A stretch of 64,000 nucleotides of DNA, taken from contig NZ_JALFCU010000085.1 in the NCBI RefSeq assembly GCF_022771645.1, positions 1 through 64,000 of the forward strand. Direction: 5' to 3'. The position numbers and the translations under genes were made by a program. This stretch comes from Selenomonas sp. GTDB taxonomy: Bacteria; Bacillota; Negativicutes; Selenomonadales; Selenomonadaceae. This document shows, piece after piece, positions 35,201 through 43,160 of the stretch. Below the pieces are notes generated by a model. It was not told the origin of the DNA, made no database searches, and saw only the letters and a list, made by a program, of their open reading frames with translations. How positions within the stretch are numbered: position 1 is the stretch's first letter; the number at the start of each line of letters is the position of its first letter.

Positions 35201-36185
35201 GCTCGGACTGCCGCTCGCGCTGCCGGAATTCACGTGCGCGTTCGAGAAAGACGACGCGCACGAAAAAACGGCGGACGGCAAAGAAAAAGCCGAACCGCCG
35301 GAGGACGACAGCCTCGTCGAACCGGCGGCGAACGCGCCGTGGCGCATCGCCGTCATCGCGCAGGACAGCCTCGTCGAGCCGCAGACGGCGAGCGAAGAAT
35401 CGAACGCGATCCTCGCCGCCGTCGAAGCGCGCGAGCCGCTCCCTGCGAGCGCACAGAAAGATGCCGCCCTGCGTCTGCTCGACTGGCACTACGCGTCGCA
35501 CGGCATCGAGAACGTCCCGTCGAAGCTCTCCGTCAGCGAACTGAAGCGCCGCTTCGCCGCGCAGGAGGCCGAAGACGAAGGAACGCTTCTTTTCCTCGCA
35601 AAAGAGCCCGAGCTCTGGCGCCGCCCGCGGTTCATCCAGGAATCGGGCGAACGCACGGGCGCGGAATACGGCAGCCTCATGCACAGCGCGCTCCAGCACA
35701 TGGACCTCGCGGGCGACCTCGGAGTGGCAGGCATCCGCCGTCAGCTCGACGCGATGGTCCGAAAAGAACTCTTCACGCCGGACGAGGCCGCGACGCTCAG
35801 CGTGAAACGGCTCGCGGCGTTCTACGCCTCGCCCATCGGCACGCGCGTGCGCCAGGCCGCACGCGTCTGGCGCGAGCTCCCGTTCAGCCGCCTCATCCCG
35901 ATCCCCGCAGAACTCTATCCCGCATCGGCGAAGCCGGACGGGGCAGAGGCATCTGGCGAAACGCTGCTCATCCAAGGCGTCATCGACCTCCTGTTCGAAG
36001 AAGCGGACGGCACGCTCGTCCTCGTCGACTACAAGACGGACAGCGACACGAGCCCTGCGAAGCTCCACAATCGCTACGGCAAGCAGATCGCGTTCTACAC
36101 GGCAGCCGTCGAGCAGATCCTCGGACAGCACGTCGATGAACGGATGCTCTATCTCTTGCACGACGGCACGACGCTCGCGATGTGA
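32277..36185 (+). CDS. addA: AddA subunit of the AddAB helicase-nuclease
   Basis: A 1302-residue UvrD-like helicase fused to a C-terminal RecB nuclease domain. Walker A is AAAGSGKT near residue 28, motif II is DEYQDTN, and motifs V and VI are MTIHKSKGLEFPLVF and LLYVALTRARERL. The nuclease motif is VLVDYKTDSD near residue 1255. Two low-complexity insertions stand out: an acidic Ala-rich stretch near residues 535-580 and another near 1000-1060 that repeats DSLVEP twice. It overlaps addB by 8 bases and has a GGAGG site. Confidence 0.95.
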   Translation: MPEAKIGWSKDQQKAIDTKGENLIVAAAAGSGKTAVLVERIIQEVLHGDCDVDKLLVVTFTDAAAREMRQRVEASLEQALDADENKDKPDRIKDIERQIVLLSGASISTMHRFCLRILQRHFEAVDLDPEFRIGNEQELNILREDAMEQLLADEYEKGAPAFLALTDHYGTDRDDTRVHELIENAYDFSLSQPFPDVWLTEAAAHFDIADGVRLADTWWYETVHEAIARELATYPPLVAPLVEEAREAGSKTYLPCLEEDAGIIEHIKRAFDGGDWDAFVQALAGAKFPKLSRDTALDKEQCARIQSQRAMYKDGIQSLQARYMATEAELLGGLGAAAPDAHELARLTIAFGTAFRAAKKERGVVDFADLEHFALDVLIDQDVREKTGHIVPSAVARALQERYHEVMVDEYQDTNGVQELIFSLVRKDAPPNLFVVGDVKQSIYRFRLVDAQMFLEKYRDYPTTGGCDRVILSQNFRSRPEVLAAVNYIFQQVMSGGPMELAYGKNEALNPPETSGYGATDAPTLAGPEELVILSEDGEPAEGGAADAAGKTADAPSAENAPATEDAADDAAASKEERSPLACEAQYIAQRIRAFLDAGTRVWNKHTKTYEPITYRDIVILMRSVSDGKAETVRKVLQQNGIPAYASSDASYFETSEVSLMLALLNILDNARQDVYLAAVLLSPIGGFTLEELAAVRIAAPDDDIFGALLTAARTENDIDPRVQQKAEAFRARLTDWRDSARTLGVPELIWQLYRDTGYYDYVGGLPGGLQKQANLRMLADRAAAYEQTNFRGLFRFLRFVKRMQDADTDLAAARTLGESENVVRIMTIHKSKGLEFPLVFVARMGASFNLQDASATLPLHKKLGFGMYAADDAHIARYPTFARYAVAAQITQESKAEELRLLYVALTRARERLILVGTLKTAKSLETALRKCSRHLERTAAQLPEELPLAANSYLEWMLMALLHHPAARDLRAQLGLPLALPEFTCAFEKDDAHEKTADGKEKAEPPEDDSLVEPAANAPWRIAVIAQDSLVEPQTASEESNAILAAVEAREPLPASAQKDAALRLLDWHYASHGIENVPSKLSVSELKRRFAAQEAEDEGTLLFLAKEPELWRRPRFIQESGERTGAEYGSLMHSALQHMDLAGDLGVAGIRRQLDAMVRKELFTPDEAATLSVKRLAAFYASPIGTRVRQAARVWRELPFSRLIPIPAELYPASAKPDGAEASGETLLIQGVIDLLFEEADGTLVLVDYKTDSDTSPAKLHNRYGKQIAFYTAAVEQILGQHVDERMLYLLHDGTTLAM

Positions 36186-36255
36186 GGCGTGAAACGTTGC
36201 ATCATCCGTGGTATACTGGGGACAGAATGATATTTCAGAAAGCGAGGGCAGGAAG

Positions 36256-37923
36256 ATGGATTGGAAAGTGGCAATCGGTACGGATGATTTTGCAGAAGTC
36301 CGGAAGGATTATTATTTTGCGGACAAAACGAACTTTATCTCTGACTTTTTTTCCAGCCATTCGAAAGTGACGCTCATCACGCGGCCGCGCCGGTTCGGCA
36401 AGTCTCTCTTGCTGTCGATGATGCAGCGGTTCCTCGATATCCGGAACGCAAAGGAAAACAGGAAGCTCTTCGACGGCCTGCGCGTGTCGCACGACGCGCG
36501 CGCGATGGCGGAGCAGGGGAAGCGGCCCGTGGTGTTCGTGACGCTCAAGGACTGGGCGTCCGGGCTGTCGTGGGAAGCGATGCAGGAAAGGATCACCCTT
36601 GGCGTAAGCGAAATGGTTGCGCCGTTTCGGTTCTTGATGGATAGCGATGCTGTAGATGAAGCTGATAAGAAAGCATTATCTCTGTTGCGGAGCTGCGAAG
36701 GAAACATTACCCGCGTGCGAAGTGCCATGGCCTTGCTTTCAAAGATGCTCCATGATCATTACGGAAAGCCTGTCGTCCTGCTGATTGACGAGTATGATGC
36801 GCCGATCCAGTACGCATGGGCGAACGGGTATTACCAGGACGCGATTGATTTTTTTCGCAATTTTTTCTCAGCAGCATTCAAGTCGAACCCGTATCTCGAT
36901 TTCGCGATTCTCACAGGCGTGCTGCGTATTGCGAAGGAAAGCATCTTCAGCGGACTGAACAACGTCGAGGTGTCGTCCGTGCTCTCAGGCGGCTATCCTG
37001 ATGCCTGCGGCTACACGAAGGAAGAGGTCGCGGAGATGGCGCGTGCGTTCGGCTGCGAGGACAAGCTCAGCGAGCTGGCCGAGTGGTATGACGGCTATTC
37101 GTTCGACGGTGTCGACATCTACAATCCGTGGTCAGTGAACAACTACATCAAGCGCAAGTGCGATGCGGACGCGTATTGGGTGAACACGTCGTCGAACAGC
37201 ATTTTTCCCGTCATCTTGTCGCAAGCGGACGAGATGCGATGGGAGGAGCTGCGGTCGCTCCTGTTCGGCGGGACGGTCACGATCGCATTGCGCGAGGGCA
37301 TCATCTATGATGAGATCGGGCGGAACAGCAACGACATCTATTCGCTGCTGCTGCAGACGGGCTATCTGAAATCCGTCAACGCGATTCACCTGCGGAGCGG
37401 CGGTTACCTTTACGAACTCGCCATTCCGAACAAGGAGATCCGCCTGCTCTATCAGACGGAAATCTTGAACCGCGTCGACCGCAGCTATGGCGAGGTGTCG
37501 TTTTACAAGATGGGGCTCGCGATGGAGCGTGGCGATGCAAAGGAATTCCAGAAGCAGCTGCAGGGCATCCTCGTGCGTGCCGTCAGCGCGCACGACGCAG
37601 CACAGCCGGAAAGCTTTTACCACGGGCTCATGCTCGGATGCGCGCTCTTCTATGAGGCGGACTACCGTGTGGAATCGAACCAGGAGAGCGGCTATGGCCG
37701 GTTCGACTTGGCGATGTTCCCGAAGACGCAAACGCTTCCGGGCGTGCTGATGGAGTTCAAGTCCGTAAAAGAAGAAGCAGAACTCGAAGCGGCGGCAACG
37801 GCGGCGTGCGAACAGATGCAGGAAAAAGCATACGCAATGCGGCTCCGCACCGAAGGCGTGACGACGATCTGGCAGTACGGCATCGCGTTCTGCAAGAAGC
37901 ATGCGCTTGTGAAGATGATGTAA
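36256..37923 (+). CDS. AAA-ATPase-like protein with C-terminal PD-(D/E)XK nuclease domain (DUF1703 type)
   Basis: A 555-residue protein of the large AAA-ATPase_like plus PDDEXK_9 family found in many copies in gut and oral anaerobes. The N-terminus has DFAEVRKDYYFADKTNFI, then a Walker A variant TRPRRFGKSLLLSM near residue 43 and a Walker B LLIDEYDAPI. The C-terminal nuclease core is RFDLAMFP...GVLMEFKSV (Asp, then Glu-x-Lys). Its biological role is not known; mobile-DNA or defence links have been suggested for relatives. The stretch from about 36600 to 36900 looks richer in A and T than its neighbours, which could mean recent transfer. The start is set by AGGAAG just before the ATG and by family alignment. 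Terminator follows. Confidence 0.82.
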   Translation: MDWKVAIGTDDFAEVRKDYYFADKTNFISDFFSSHSKVTLITRPRRFGKSLLLSMMQRFLDIRNAKENRKLFDGLRVSHDARAMAEQGKRPVVFVTLKDWASGLSWEAMQERITLGVSEMVAPFRFLMDSDAVDEADKKALSLLRSCEGNITRVRSAMALLSKMLHDHYGKPVVLLIDEYDAPIQYAWANGYYQDAIDFFRNFFSAAFKSNPYLDFAILTGVLRIAKESIFSGLNNVEVSSVLSGGYPDACGYTKEEVAEMARAFGCEDKLSELAEWYDGYSFDGVDIYNPWSVNNYIKRKCDADAYWVNTSSNSIFPVILSQADEMRWEELRSLLFGGTVTIALREGIIYDEIGRNSNDIYSLLLQTGYLKSVNAIHLRSGGYLYELAIPNKEIRLLYQTEILNRVDRSYGEVSFYKMGLAMERGDAKEFQKQLQGILVRAVSAHDAAQPESFYHGLMLGCALFYEADYRVESNQESGYGRFDLAMFPKTQTLPGVLMEFKSVKEEAELEAAATAACEQMQEKAYAMRLRTEGVTTIWQYGIAFCKKHALVKMM

Positions 37924-37940
37924 AGATGATGTGAAGATAG

Positions 37941-37988
37941 AAAAACGTCCGTGCGTCAGCAAAATCATGCTGATGCACGGACGTTTTT
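37941..37988. terminator. Bidirectional terminator between the AAA-ATPase and glycerate kinase genes
   Basis: AAAAACGTCCGTGC..TCAGCA pairs with TGCTGA..GCACGGACGTTTTT around a short loop. The A-tract and T-tract on opposite sides let it stop both converging transcripts. Confidence 0.92.
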
Positions 37989-38002
37989 GCGTGGTGCGGA
38001 TG

Positions 38003-39193
38003 TTATGCGAGCGCGAGCAGGCGCAGGGCTTGCGTCGCGGTCTGGCGCAGGTTGCGTTTCGTGTGCTCGTGCTTCATGGCTTCGTCCACCGTGACGGCCT
38101 GGTGGAGGATCGGGAAGTACGCGTCGATGCCGTGGTCGTTGACGGCGGCGGCGCCGGGCGTCGCGCAGCCGCAGAATGCGAGCGTGACGGCGGCAGGATG
38201 CGCGCGCTTCGCGCGCAGCGCGATGCCGACGGGCGCTTTGCCCATGGCGGTCTGCTCGTCCATGCGGCCTTCGCCCGTGATGAGGACGTCGGCGGATGCG
38301 AGCGCATCGTCGATGCCCAAGAGGTCGAGCACGAGGTCGATGCCGGGCTTGAGCTCGCCACCGAGGAATGCGGAGAATGCGAAGCCGAGGCCGCCGGCCG
38401 CGCCGGCGCCGGGCGCATCGGCGAGGCGCGGCTTTGCAGCATCGCCGCCGCTTTCCTCGTGCGCTTTGCCAAGCGTCGTTTCTGCGAGCGCGGCGAACGC
38501 GCCGATGGCGCGATCCATCACGGCGACGATTTCGGGCGTCGCGCCTTTCTGCGGGCCGTAGACGGCCGAGCAGCCGTTCGGCCCCGTGAGCGGGTTCGTG
38601 ACGTCGCAGGCGATGGAGAAATGGCATTCGCGCAGCACGGGCGCGAGGTGCGTGAGGTCAATGCGCGCGACGTCGGCGACATCCCGGCCATAGATGCCGG
38701 CGAGCCGGCCGTCCGCGCGCAGGAAGCGCGCGCCGAGCGCGGTCATCATGCCGAGGCCGCAGTCGTTCGTCGCGCTGCCGCCGATGCCGATGATGAAGTC
38801 GCAGCAGCCGCGCTTCGCGGCGGCGAGGATGAGCTCGCCGAGGCCGTACGTCGTCGTGTTCATGGGATTGCGCTGCGCCTCGGGCACCATCGGCAGGCCG
38901 GCGGCGTCCGCCATCTCGATGATGGCGGTCTTGCGTGCCGCGAGCAGGCCGAAGCGGCTCGGGACGGCTTTGCCGAGCGGCCCCGTGACATCGATGCGGA
39001 CGATTTCGCCCGCGAGCCCGCCCGTGAGCGCGTCGACCGTACCCTCGCCGCCGTCAGCGAGCGGGAAGATCGTCGCATGAGCGTCGGGAAAGACGTCGTG
39101 GATGGCGCCCTCGACGATGCGCCCGGCCTCGATGGACGAGACACTGCCCTTGAACGAGTCCATGGCGATGACGAAGTTCGTGGGTTTCATCAT
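38003..39193 (-). CDS. Glycerate kinase (GarK/GlxK family)
   Basis: A 396-residue kinase that phosphorylates D-glycerate to a phosphoglycerate for glycolysis. Typical motifs are MDSFKGSVSSIEAG, FPLADGGEGTVDAL, GIGGSATNDCGLGM, GPQKGATPE and ITGEGRMDEQTAMGKAP. It is the last gene of a minus-strand group with the GntP permease (12 bases upstream) and CdaR regulator, the standard set for glycerate or sugar-diacid use. I use the ATG at 39193 with GAGG upstream; the ATG at 39190 and the GTG at 39199 are alternatives. Confidence 0.93.
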   Translation of the reverse strand: MMKPTNFVIAMDSFKGSVSSIEAGRIVEGAIHDVFPDAHATIFPLADGGEGTVDALTGGLAGEIVRIDVTGPLGKAVPSRFGLLAARKTAIIEMADAAGLPMVPEAQRNPMNTTTYGLGELILAAAKRGCCDFIIGIGGSATNDCGLGMMTALGARFLRADGRLAGIYGRDVADVARIDLTHLAPVLRECHFSIACDVTNPLTGPNGCSAVYGPQKGATPEIVAVMDRAIGAFAALAETTLGKAHEESGGDAAKPRLADAPGAGAAGGLGFAFSAFLGGELKPGIDLVLDLLGIDDALASADVLITGEGRMDEQTAMGKAPVGIALRAKRAHPAAVTLAFCGCATPGAAAVNDHGIDAYFPILHQAVTVDEAMKHEHTKRNLRQTATQALRLLALA

Positions 39194-39205
39194 ACTCACC
39201 TCAGA

Positions 39206-40591
39206 TCAGAGCAGCACGAGCGAGGCAACGAAGATCGAGAGGATGGAGGCGATGCCGACGACGAGCGTCATCATGGTCTGCGTGCGGTAGCCGCCCTGCG
39301 GCGTCATGCCGGAGAAGTTCGTGACGACCCAGAAATAGCTGTCGTTCGCATGCGAGACGGTCATGGCGCCGGCGCCGATGGCCATGACGGTCAGGAGCGC
39401 CGCCGTCGGGCTCGTGAGCCCGAGCGCGGACATCATGGAAGCAGGGTCGCTGTACATGCCCATGATGCCGGCCGTCGTCGTGATGGCGACCGTCGACGAG
39501 CCCTGCGCCGTCTTGAGGATCGCGGAAATGACGAACGGGAAGAAGATGCCGACGCTCGCGAGGAACGCTGCGTTCTGCTTGATGAAATCAACGAAGCCCG
39601 CGGCCGTGATGACTTTGCCGAGCACGCCGCCGGCGGCCGTGATGAAGAGGATCGGGCCGACGGTCTTCATCGTTTCTTCCGTGATGCTGTAGAATTTGTC
39701 CATCTTGTTCATCGCGGCGAGCACCCAAACGGCCAAGAGGACGCCGACGGCAAGCGCGATGATCGGCGTGCCGAGGAAGCGCAGGAGGTCGCAGCCAGGG
39801 CCGACGTATTTCGCCATGCTGACGACAGAACCAAGGGCCATAAGGACGATCGGCATAACGATCGGGGCGAACGCTTGGAAGGCCGTCGGGAGCTGGCCGT
39901 ACTCAGCGACGAGTTCTTCGTAGCTTTTCGTCGTTGCAGCGTCATCTTCCTCGAGTTCTTTCGTCGGGATGTTCTGGCGGGCGATGTAACGGGAGAAGAA
40001 ATACGCGGCGATGAGCGCCGGGATGGAAGCGATGACGCCGGCGAGGATGACGCTCGCGAGGTCGTCCGCGAGGCCGAGCGAACCGGCCGCTGCGATCGGG
40101 CCGGGCGTCGGCGGGATGAAGACGTGCGAGGCGTAGAGGCCGGCGGAGAGCGCGACGGCCATGCCGATCGGCGATGCGCCTTTGATTTTTTTCGCGATGG
40201 CCTTGCGGATCGGGTTCAGGATGACGAAGCCGCTGTCGCAGAATACGGGGATGGAGACGATCCAGCCCATGAGCATGATGGCGAGCTGCGGATGCTTCTC
40301 GCCGACGCAGCGGATGACGACATCGGCGAGGCGGATGGCGCCGCCCGTCTTTTCGAGGATCAAGCCGATGAGCGCACCGAGGATGATGACGATGCCGATG
40401 CTCGCGAACGTGCCGGAGAAGCCGGCGCCGATGATGCCCGGGATCTTCGTCAGCGGCAGGCCGGCGACGATGGCGAGGAGCAACGAGACGCCCATGAGCG
40501 AGAGGAACGGGTGGACTTTGAATTTCGAGATCGCCACGATCATGAGGACGATCGCGAGGAAAAAGGTGATGAGAAGCGGGATGCCAGTCAT
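39206..40591 (-). CDS. GntP-family gluconate/glycerate permease
   Basis: A 461-residue proton symporter with about 12-14 membrane helices. Family markers include ISKFKVHPFLSLM, GFSGTFASIGIVIILGALIG, IPVFCDSGFVIL, HVFIPPTPGPIAAAG and the C-terminal GAGAMTVSHANDSYFWVV. An AAAGGAGG site lies 9 bases before the ATG at 40591. Given the downstream glycerate kinase and upstream CdaR, glycerate is the most likely substrate. Confidence 0.92.
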   Translation of the reverse strand: MTGIPLLITFFLAIVLMIVAISKFKVHPFLSLMGVSLLLAIVAGLPLTKIPGIIGAGFSGTFASIGIVIILGALIGLILEKTGGAIRLADVVIRCVGEKHPQLAIMLMGWIVSIPVFCDSGFVILNPIRKAIAKKIKGASPIGMAVALSAGLYASHVFIPPTPGPIAAAGSLGLADDLASVILAGVIASIPALIAAYFFSRYIARQNIPTKELEEDDAATTKSYEELVAEYGQLPTAFQAFAPIVMPIVLMALGSVVSMAKYVGPGCDLLRFLGTPIIALAVGVLLAVWVLAAMNKMDKFYSITEETMKTVGPILFITAAGGVLGKVITAAGFVDFIKQNAAFLASVGIFFPFVISAILKTAQGSSTVAITTTAGIMGMYSDPASMMSALGLTSPTAALLTVMAIGAGAMTVSHANDSYFWVVTNFSGMTPQGGYRTQTMMTLVVGIASILSIFVASLVLL

Positions 40592-40763
40592 GAGATAAGA
40601 CCTCCTTTGAACAATACGGCATAAATCCGTTGGAAACGCGCGAAGAAGAACGGTACTTTTTGCGCGTTTTCTTTTGTTTTCAGAAGAATCGTACCACAAA
40701 ACGAGCGGACTGTATATGTTTTTGAAAACACAATGCGAGAGAAAAATATGTCACGACGAACAT
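40592..40763 (-). promoter_or_regulatory. Leader between cdaR and the GntP gene
   Basis: On the minus strand an extended -10 (TGGTACGAT, 40692-40700 region) without a clear -35 box may start a gntP transcript. A dyad GAAACGCGC/GCGCGTTTTC (40633-40641 with 40662-40671) follows; its T-tract is on the plus strand, so it is not a terminator for these genes and may be a regulatory hairpin. Confidence 0.35.
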
Positions 40764-41966
40764 TTACGACGACTGCGGGAAGGCGAGCGGGTAGCCGACG
40801 GCCTGCAGGTCCTGATAAAAATAGAGCACGAGGTAGAAGACGGCGCTGCTCTTGAGCGAGCGCGGATCGTAGCCCGTGCGCTGTGCGATCTTGCGGAGGT
40901 GCTGCTGCAACGTGTTCTTGTGGATGAAGAGCTGCGCGGCAGCCGCCTGCAACGAGCCGTCGCACTCGTAAAAACATTCGAGCGTATGCAACGCGTCCTG
41001 GAGCTCGGCGAGCGTGTAGCCGCGGAAGATTTTCATGAGGTACGTCGCCTTGTCCGCGTACGGAATCGTGTCGGCAAAGAGCTCCATGTTGATCTCGTCG
41101 TAAAATTTGATGTCGACGTTGCCTTTGCGGTGGCACGAGTGCAGCGCCTTGCGCGCTTCGACGCAGGCGTCGGAGAGATGAAAGTAATCGTCGGCCGGGC
41201 TGTCGATGCCGATGCGCAGGCGGACGTGCGGATGCACGGCCTCGACGTCCGCCTTGAGTGCGGCAGCGAATGCGCGCAACGCGTCGTCGCCTCGCAGCGA
41301 CGAGAGGAGCACGGCATCGACGGTCTGGCGGCAGACTTGGCAGCGCGGGTCAAGCTCGTGCGCCTTGCGGTAGAGCGTGTCGTAGATGTGCCTGCGGCTG
41401 GCGTTCGTATTTTCTGCATCGTGCCCGGCCGATGCGTCCGTCGCGTATTCCGACGGCCCTGCGTCGATGACGAGGACGCGCCACGCGCTCTGCAGGTCGA
41501 TGCCGAGCTCGCGGCCGCGCGCGACGAATTCCTGGTTGAGGAAGCTGCCGCTGTGCGTCAGGAGCTCGCTGAGGAACTGGTTGTGCCGCGCTTCGCGCTC
41601 GGCGCGCTGGCGCTGGAAATCCTGCTCGTTGACGAGGAGCTCCGTCATCTTGCGGATGACGTTCGCGAGGGGCAGGATCTCTTCGTAGACGCCCGTGATG
41701 CCGAGCACGCCGATCGGCTCGCCTTGCGCGCGCAGGAGGAAGTTCGTGCCGGGACGCGCGCCTTCGTAGCTCGTCGTGTCGTAGATGCGCAGTTCGTCCA
41801 TCTCCTCGCGCACGATGCGCGCCGCGCCTCCGTGGAACGTCCCGACGCGCTCGGGATCCGTGCTCGCGATGATGATGCCGTCGCGGTTCATGAGGTTGAT
41901 CTTCTGCGGCAGCACGCTGTTGATTTCGCGCACGATTTCACGTGCGCTCGGTTCTGAGAGTTCCAT
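40764..41966 (-). CDS. CdaR-family sugar-diacid/glycerate-responsive activator
   Basis: A 400-residue transcriptional regulator. The N-terminal sugar-diacid recognition domain covers about residues 1-135 (INLMNRDGIIIASTDPERVG, FLLRAQGEPIGVLGITG). A GGDEF-like/PucR linker region follows, and the C-terminal PucR helix-turn-helix is DGSLQAAAAQLFIHKNTLQQHLRKI. The first gene of the minus-strand glycerate group, it probably activates the permease and kinase genes. A GGAGGG site before the ATG at 41966. Confidence 0.92.
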   Translation of the reverse strand: MELSEPSAREIVREINSVLPQKINLMNRDGIIIASTDPERVGTFHGGAARIVREEMDELRIYDTTSYEGARPGTNFLLRAQGEPIGVLGITGVYEEILPLANVIRKMTELLVNEQDFQRQRAEREARHNQFLSELLTHSGSFLNQEFVARGRELGIDLQSAWRVLVIDAGPSEYATDASAGHDAENTNASRRHIYDTLYRKAHELDPRCQVCRQTVDAVLLSSLRGDDALRAFAAALKADVEAVHPHVRLRIGIDSPADDYFHLSDACVEARKALHSCHRKGNVDIKFYDEINMELFADTIPYADKATYLMKIFRGYTLAELQDALHTLECFYECDGSLQAAAAQLFIHKNTLQQHLRKIAQRTGYDPRSLKSSAVFYLVLYFYQDLQAVGYPLAFPQSS

Positions 41967-42053
41967 GCGATCCCTCCGCTCTGTTTTTCTTCTGCATGAC
42001 GTGTTCGACGCGGCGCGCGGGAAAACCTTTTTCAAAAAAAATTGCGCCATGAG

Positions 42054-42082
42054 TTGAAATTCAAATTTGAATTTGATATACT
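42054..42082 (+). promoter_or_regulatory. Sigma-A promoter of the YbhGFSR-like efflux operon with operator in the spacer
   Basis: TTGAAA (42054-42059), a 17-base spacer and TATACT (42077-42082). The perfect 18-base palindrome AAATTCAAATTTGAATTT occupies 42057-42074, between the two boxes. This is the classic position for a TetR-family operator, and a TetR gene closes the operon at 47291. Confidence 0.78.
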
Positions 42083-42136
42083 GACGGCAACGAAGGAAAT
42101 CATCAGACGCAGAATTTTTTTCGAGGGGTGGACAGG

Positions 42137-43138
42137 ATGAAACGGTTTGGCAAGAAAGGCGCGGCGGTCATCATCGTGCTCGTGCTCGTCGTGGCCGGCG
42201 TGTTCGGCTGGCAGCGCTACGAGGCGGCGAAAGCGGCGGAGGCCGCAAACGTTTTGACGCTCAACGGCAACGTCGACGTGCGCGAGGTGTCGCTCGCGTT
42301 CCGCGGCAGCGACCGCATCGCGGAAATCCTCGTCGACGAGGGCGACACGGTACAAGCGGGGCAGGTGCTCGCGCGTCTCGACAGCCGCGAACTCGAGCTC
42401 TCAATCGCGAAGACGCAGGCTGACATCCGCGGCCAAGAGAGCACGGTCGAAAAACTCAGGAGCGGCACGCGCAGCGAGGAAATCGCGCAAGCGCAGCGGA
42501 ACTACGAATCGGCGCAGGCCGCCGCAGCGAACGCGCAGAGCACGTACGCGCGCTATCAGGCCATCTACGACGACATCCAGGGCATCAGCCGCCAGACGCT
42601 CGACACGGCGCGCCATGATGCCGAGGCGAAGCAGGCGGCGGCCGGCGCGGCGGCAAGCGCGTATGAAGAGGCCGTGAACGGCGCGCGTCCCGAAGACATC
42701 GCCATTGGCGAGGCGAGCCTCGACGCGTCGAACCAGGAGCTCGCGCGCCTCGAATACCAGCTGTCGCAGTACGAGCTGCGCGCGCCGGCCGACGGCGTCA
42801 TCCGCTCGCGCTTGCTTCAGCCCGGCGACATGGCGAGCACGTCGACGCCCGTGTTCAAGCTTTCGCTGCTGAACAAGAAATGGGTGCGCGTCTACATCAA
42901 GGAAACCGACCTCGGCAAGGTCTACGAAGGCCAAGCGGCTGATGTCTACATCGACAGCCAGGAAGCGCCCGTGCACGGGCAGGTCGGCTACATCTCGGGC
43001 ACGGCGGAGTTCACGCCGAAGACGGTGCAGACGGACGAGCTGCGCACGGCGCTTGTCTACGAAGTGCGCGTCTATGTCGACGACGCGGATAACGTCCTGC
43101 GCCTCGGCATGCCGGCGACGGTGAAGATCGCGCTGTGA
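42137..43138 (+). CDS. HlyD-family periplasmic adaptor (YbhG-like)
   Basis: A 333-residue membrane-fusion protein. Residues about 9-25 form an N-terminal membrane anchor. The biotinyl-lipoyl-like domain (LNGNVDVREVSLAFRGSDRI, VDEGDTVQAGQVLARLD) is interrupted by an Ala/Gln-rich helical hairpin at about residues 95-200. The beta-barrel (YELRAPADGVIRSRLLQPGDMAS) and a C-terminal strand region follow. It bridges the ABC permeases to an outer-membrane channel. The ATG at 42137 follows GAGGGG by 8 bases. It is first in a five-gene operon with the gene order of E. coli ybhGFSR. Confidence 0.9.
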   Translation: MKRFGKKGAAVIIVLVLVVAGVFGWQRYEAAKAAEAANVLTLNGNVDVREVSLAFRGSDRIAEILVDEGDTVQAGQVLARLDSRELELSIAKTQADIRGQESTVEKLRSGTRSEEIAQAQRNYESAQAAAANAQSTYARYQAIYDDIQGISRQTLDTARHDAEAKQAAAGAAASAYEEAVNGARPEDIAIGEASLDASNQELARLEYQLSQYELRAPADGVIRSRLLQPGDMASTSTPVFKLSLLNKKWVRVYIKETDLGKVYEGQAADVYIDSQEAPVHGQVGYISGTAEFTPKTVQTDELRTALVYEVRVYVDDADNVLRLGMPATVKIAL

Positions 43139-43160
43139 CGACACGAAAGGGGGCGGGCGC

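Noticed and set aside
37931..40624. 897-residue plus-strand frame across the glycerate kinase and permease genes
   Set aside because: Almost only Arg, Asp, Glu, Ala and Gly; complementary to two clear genes and begins inside a terminator.
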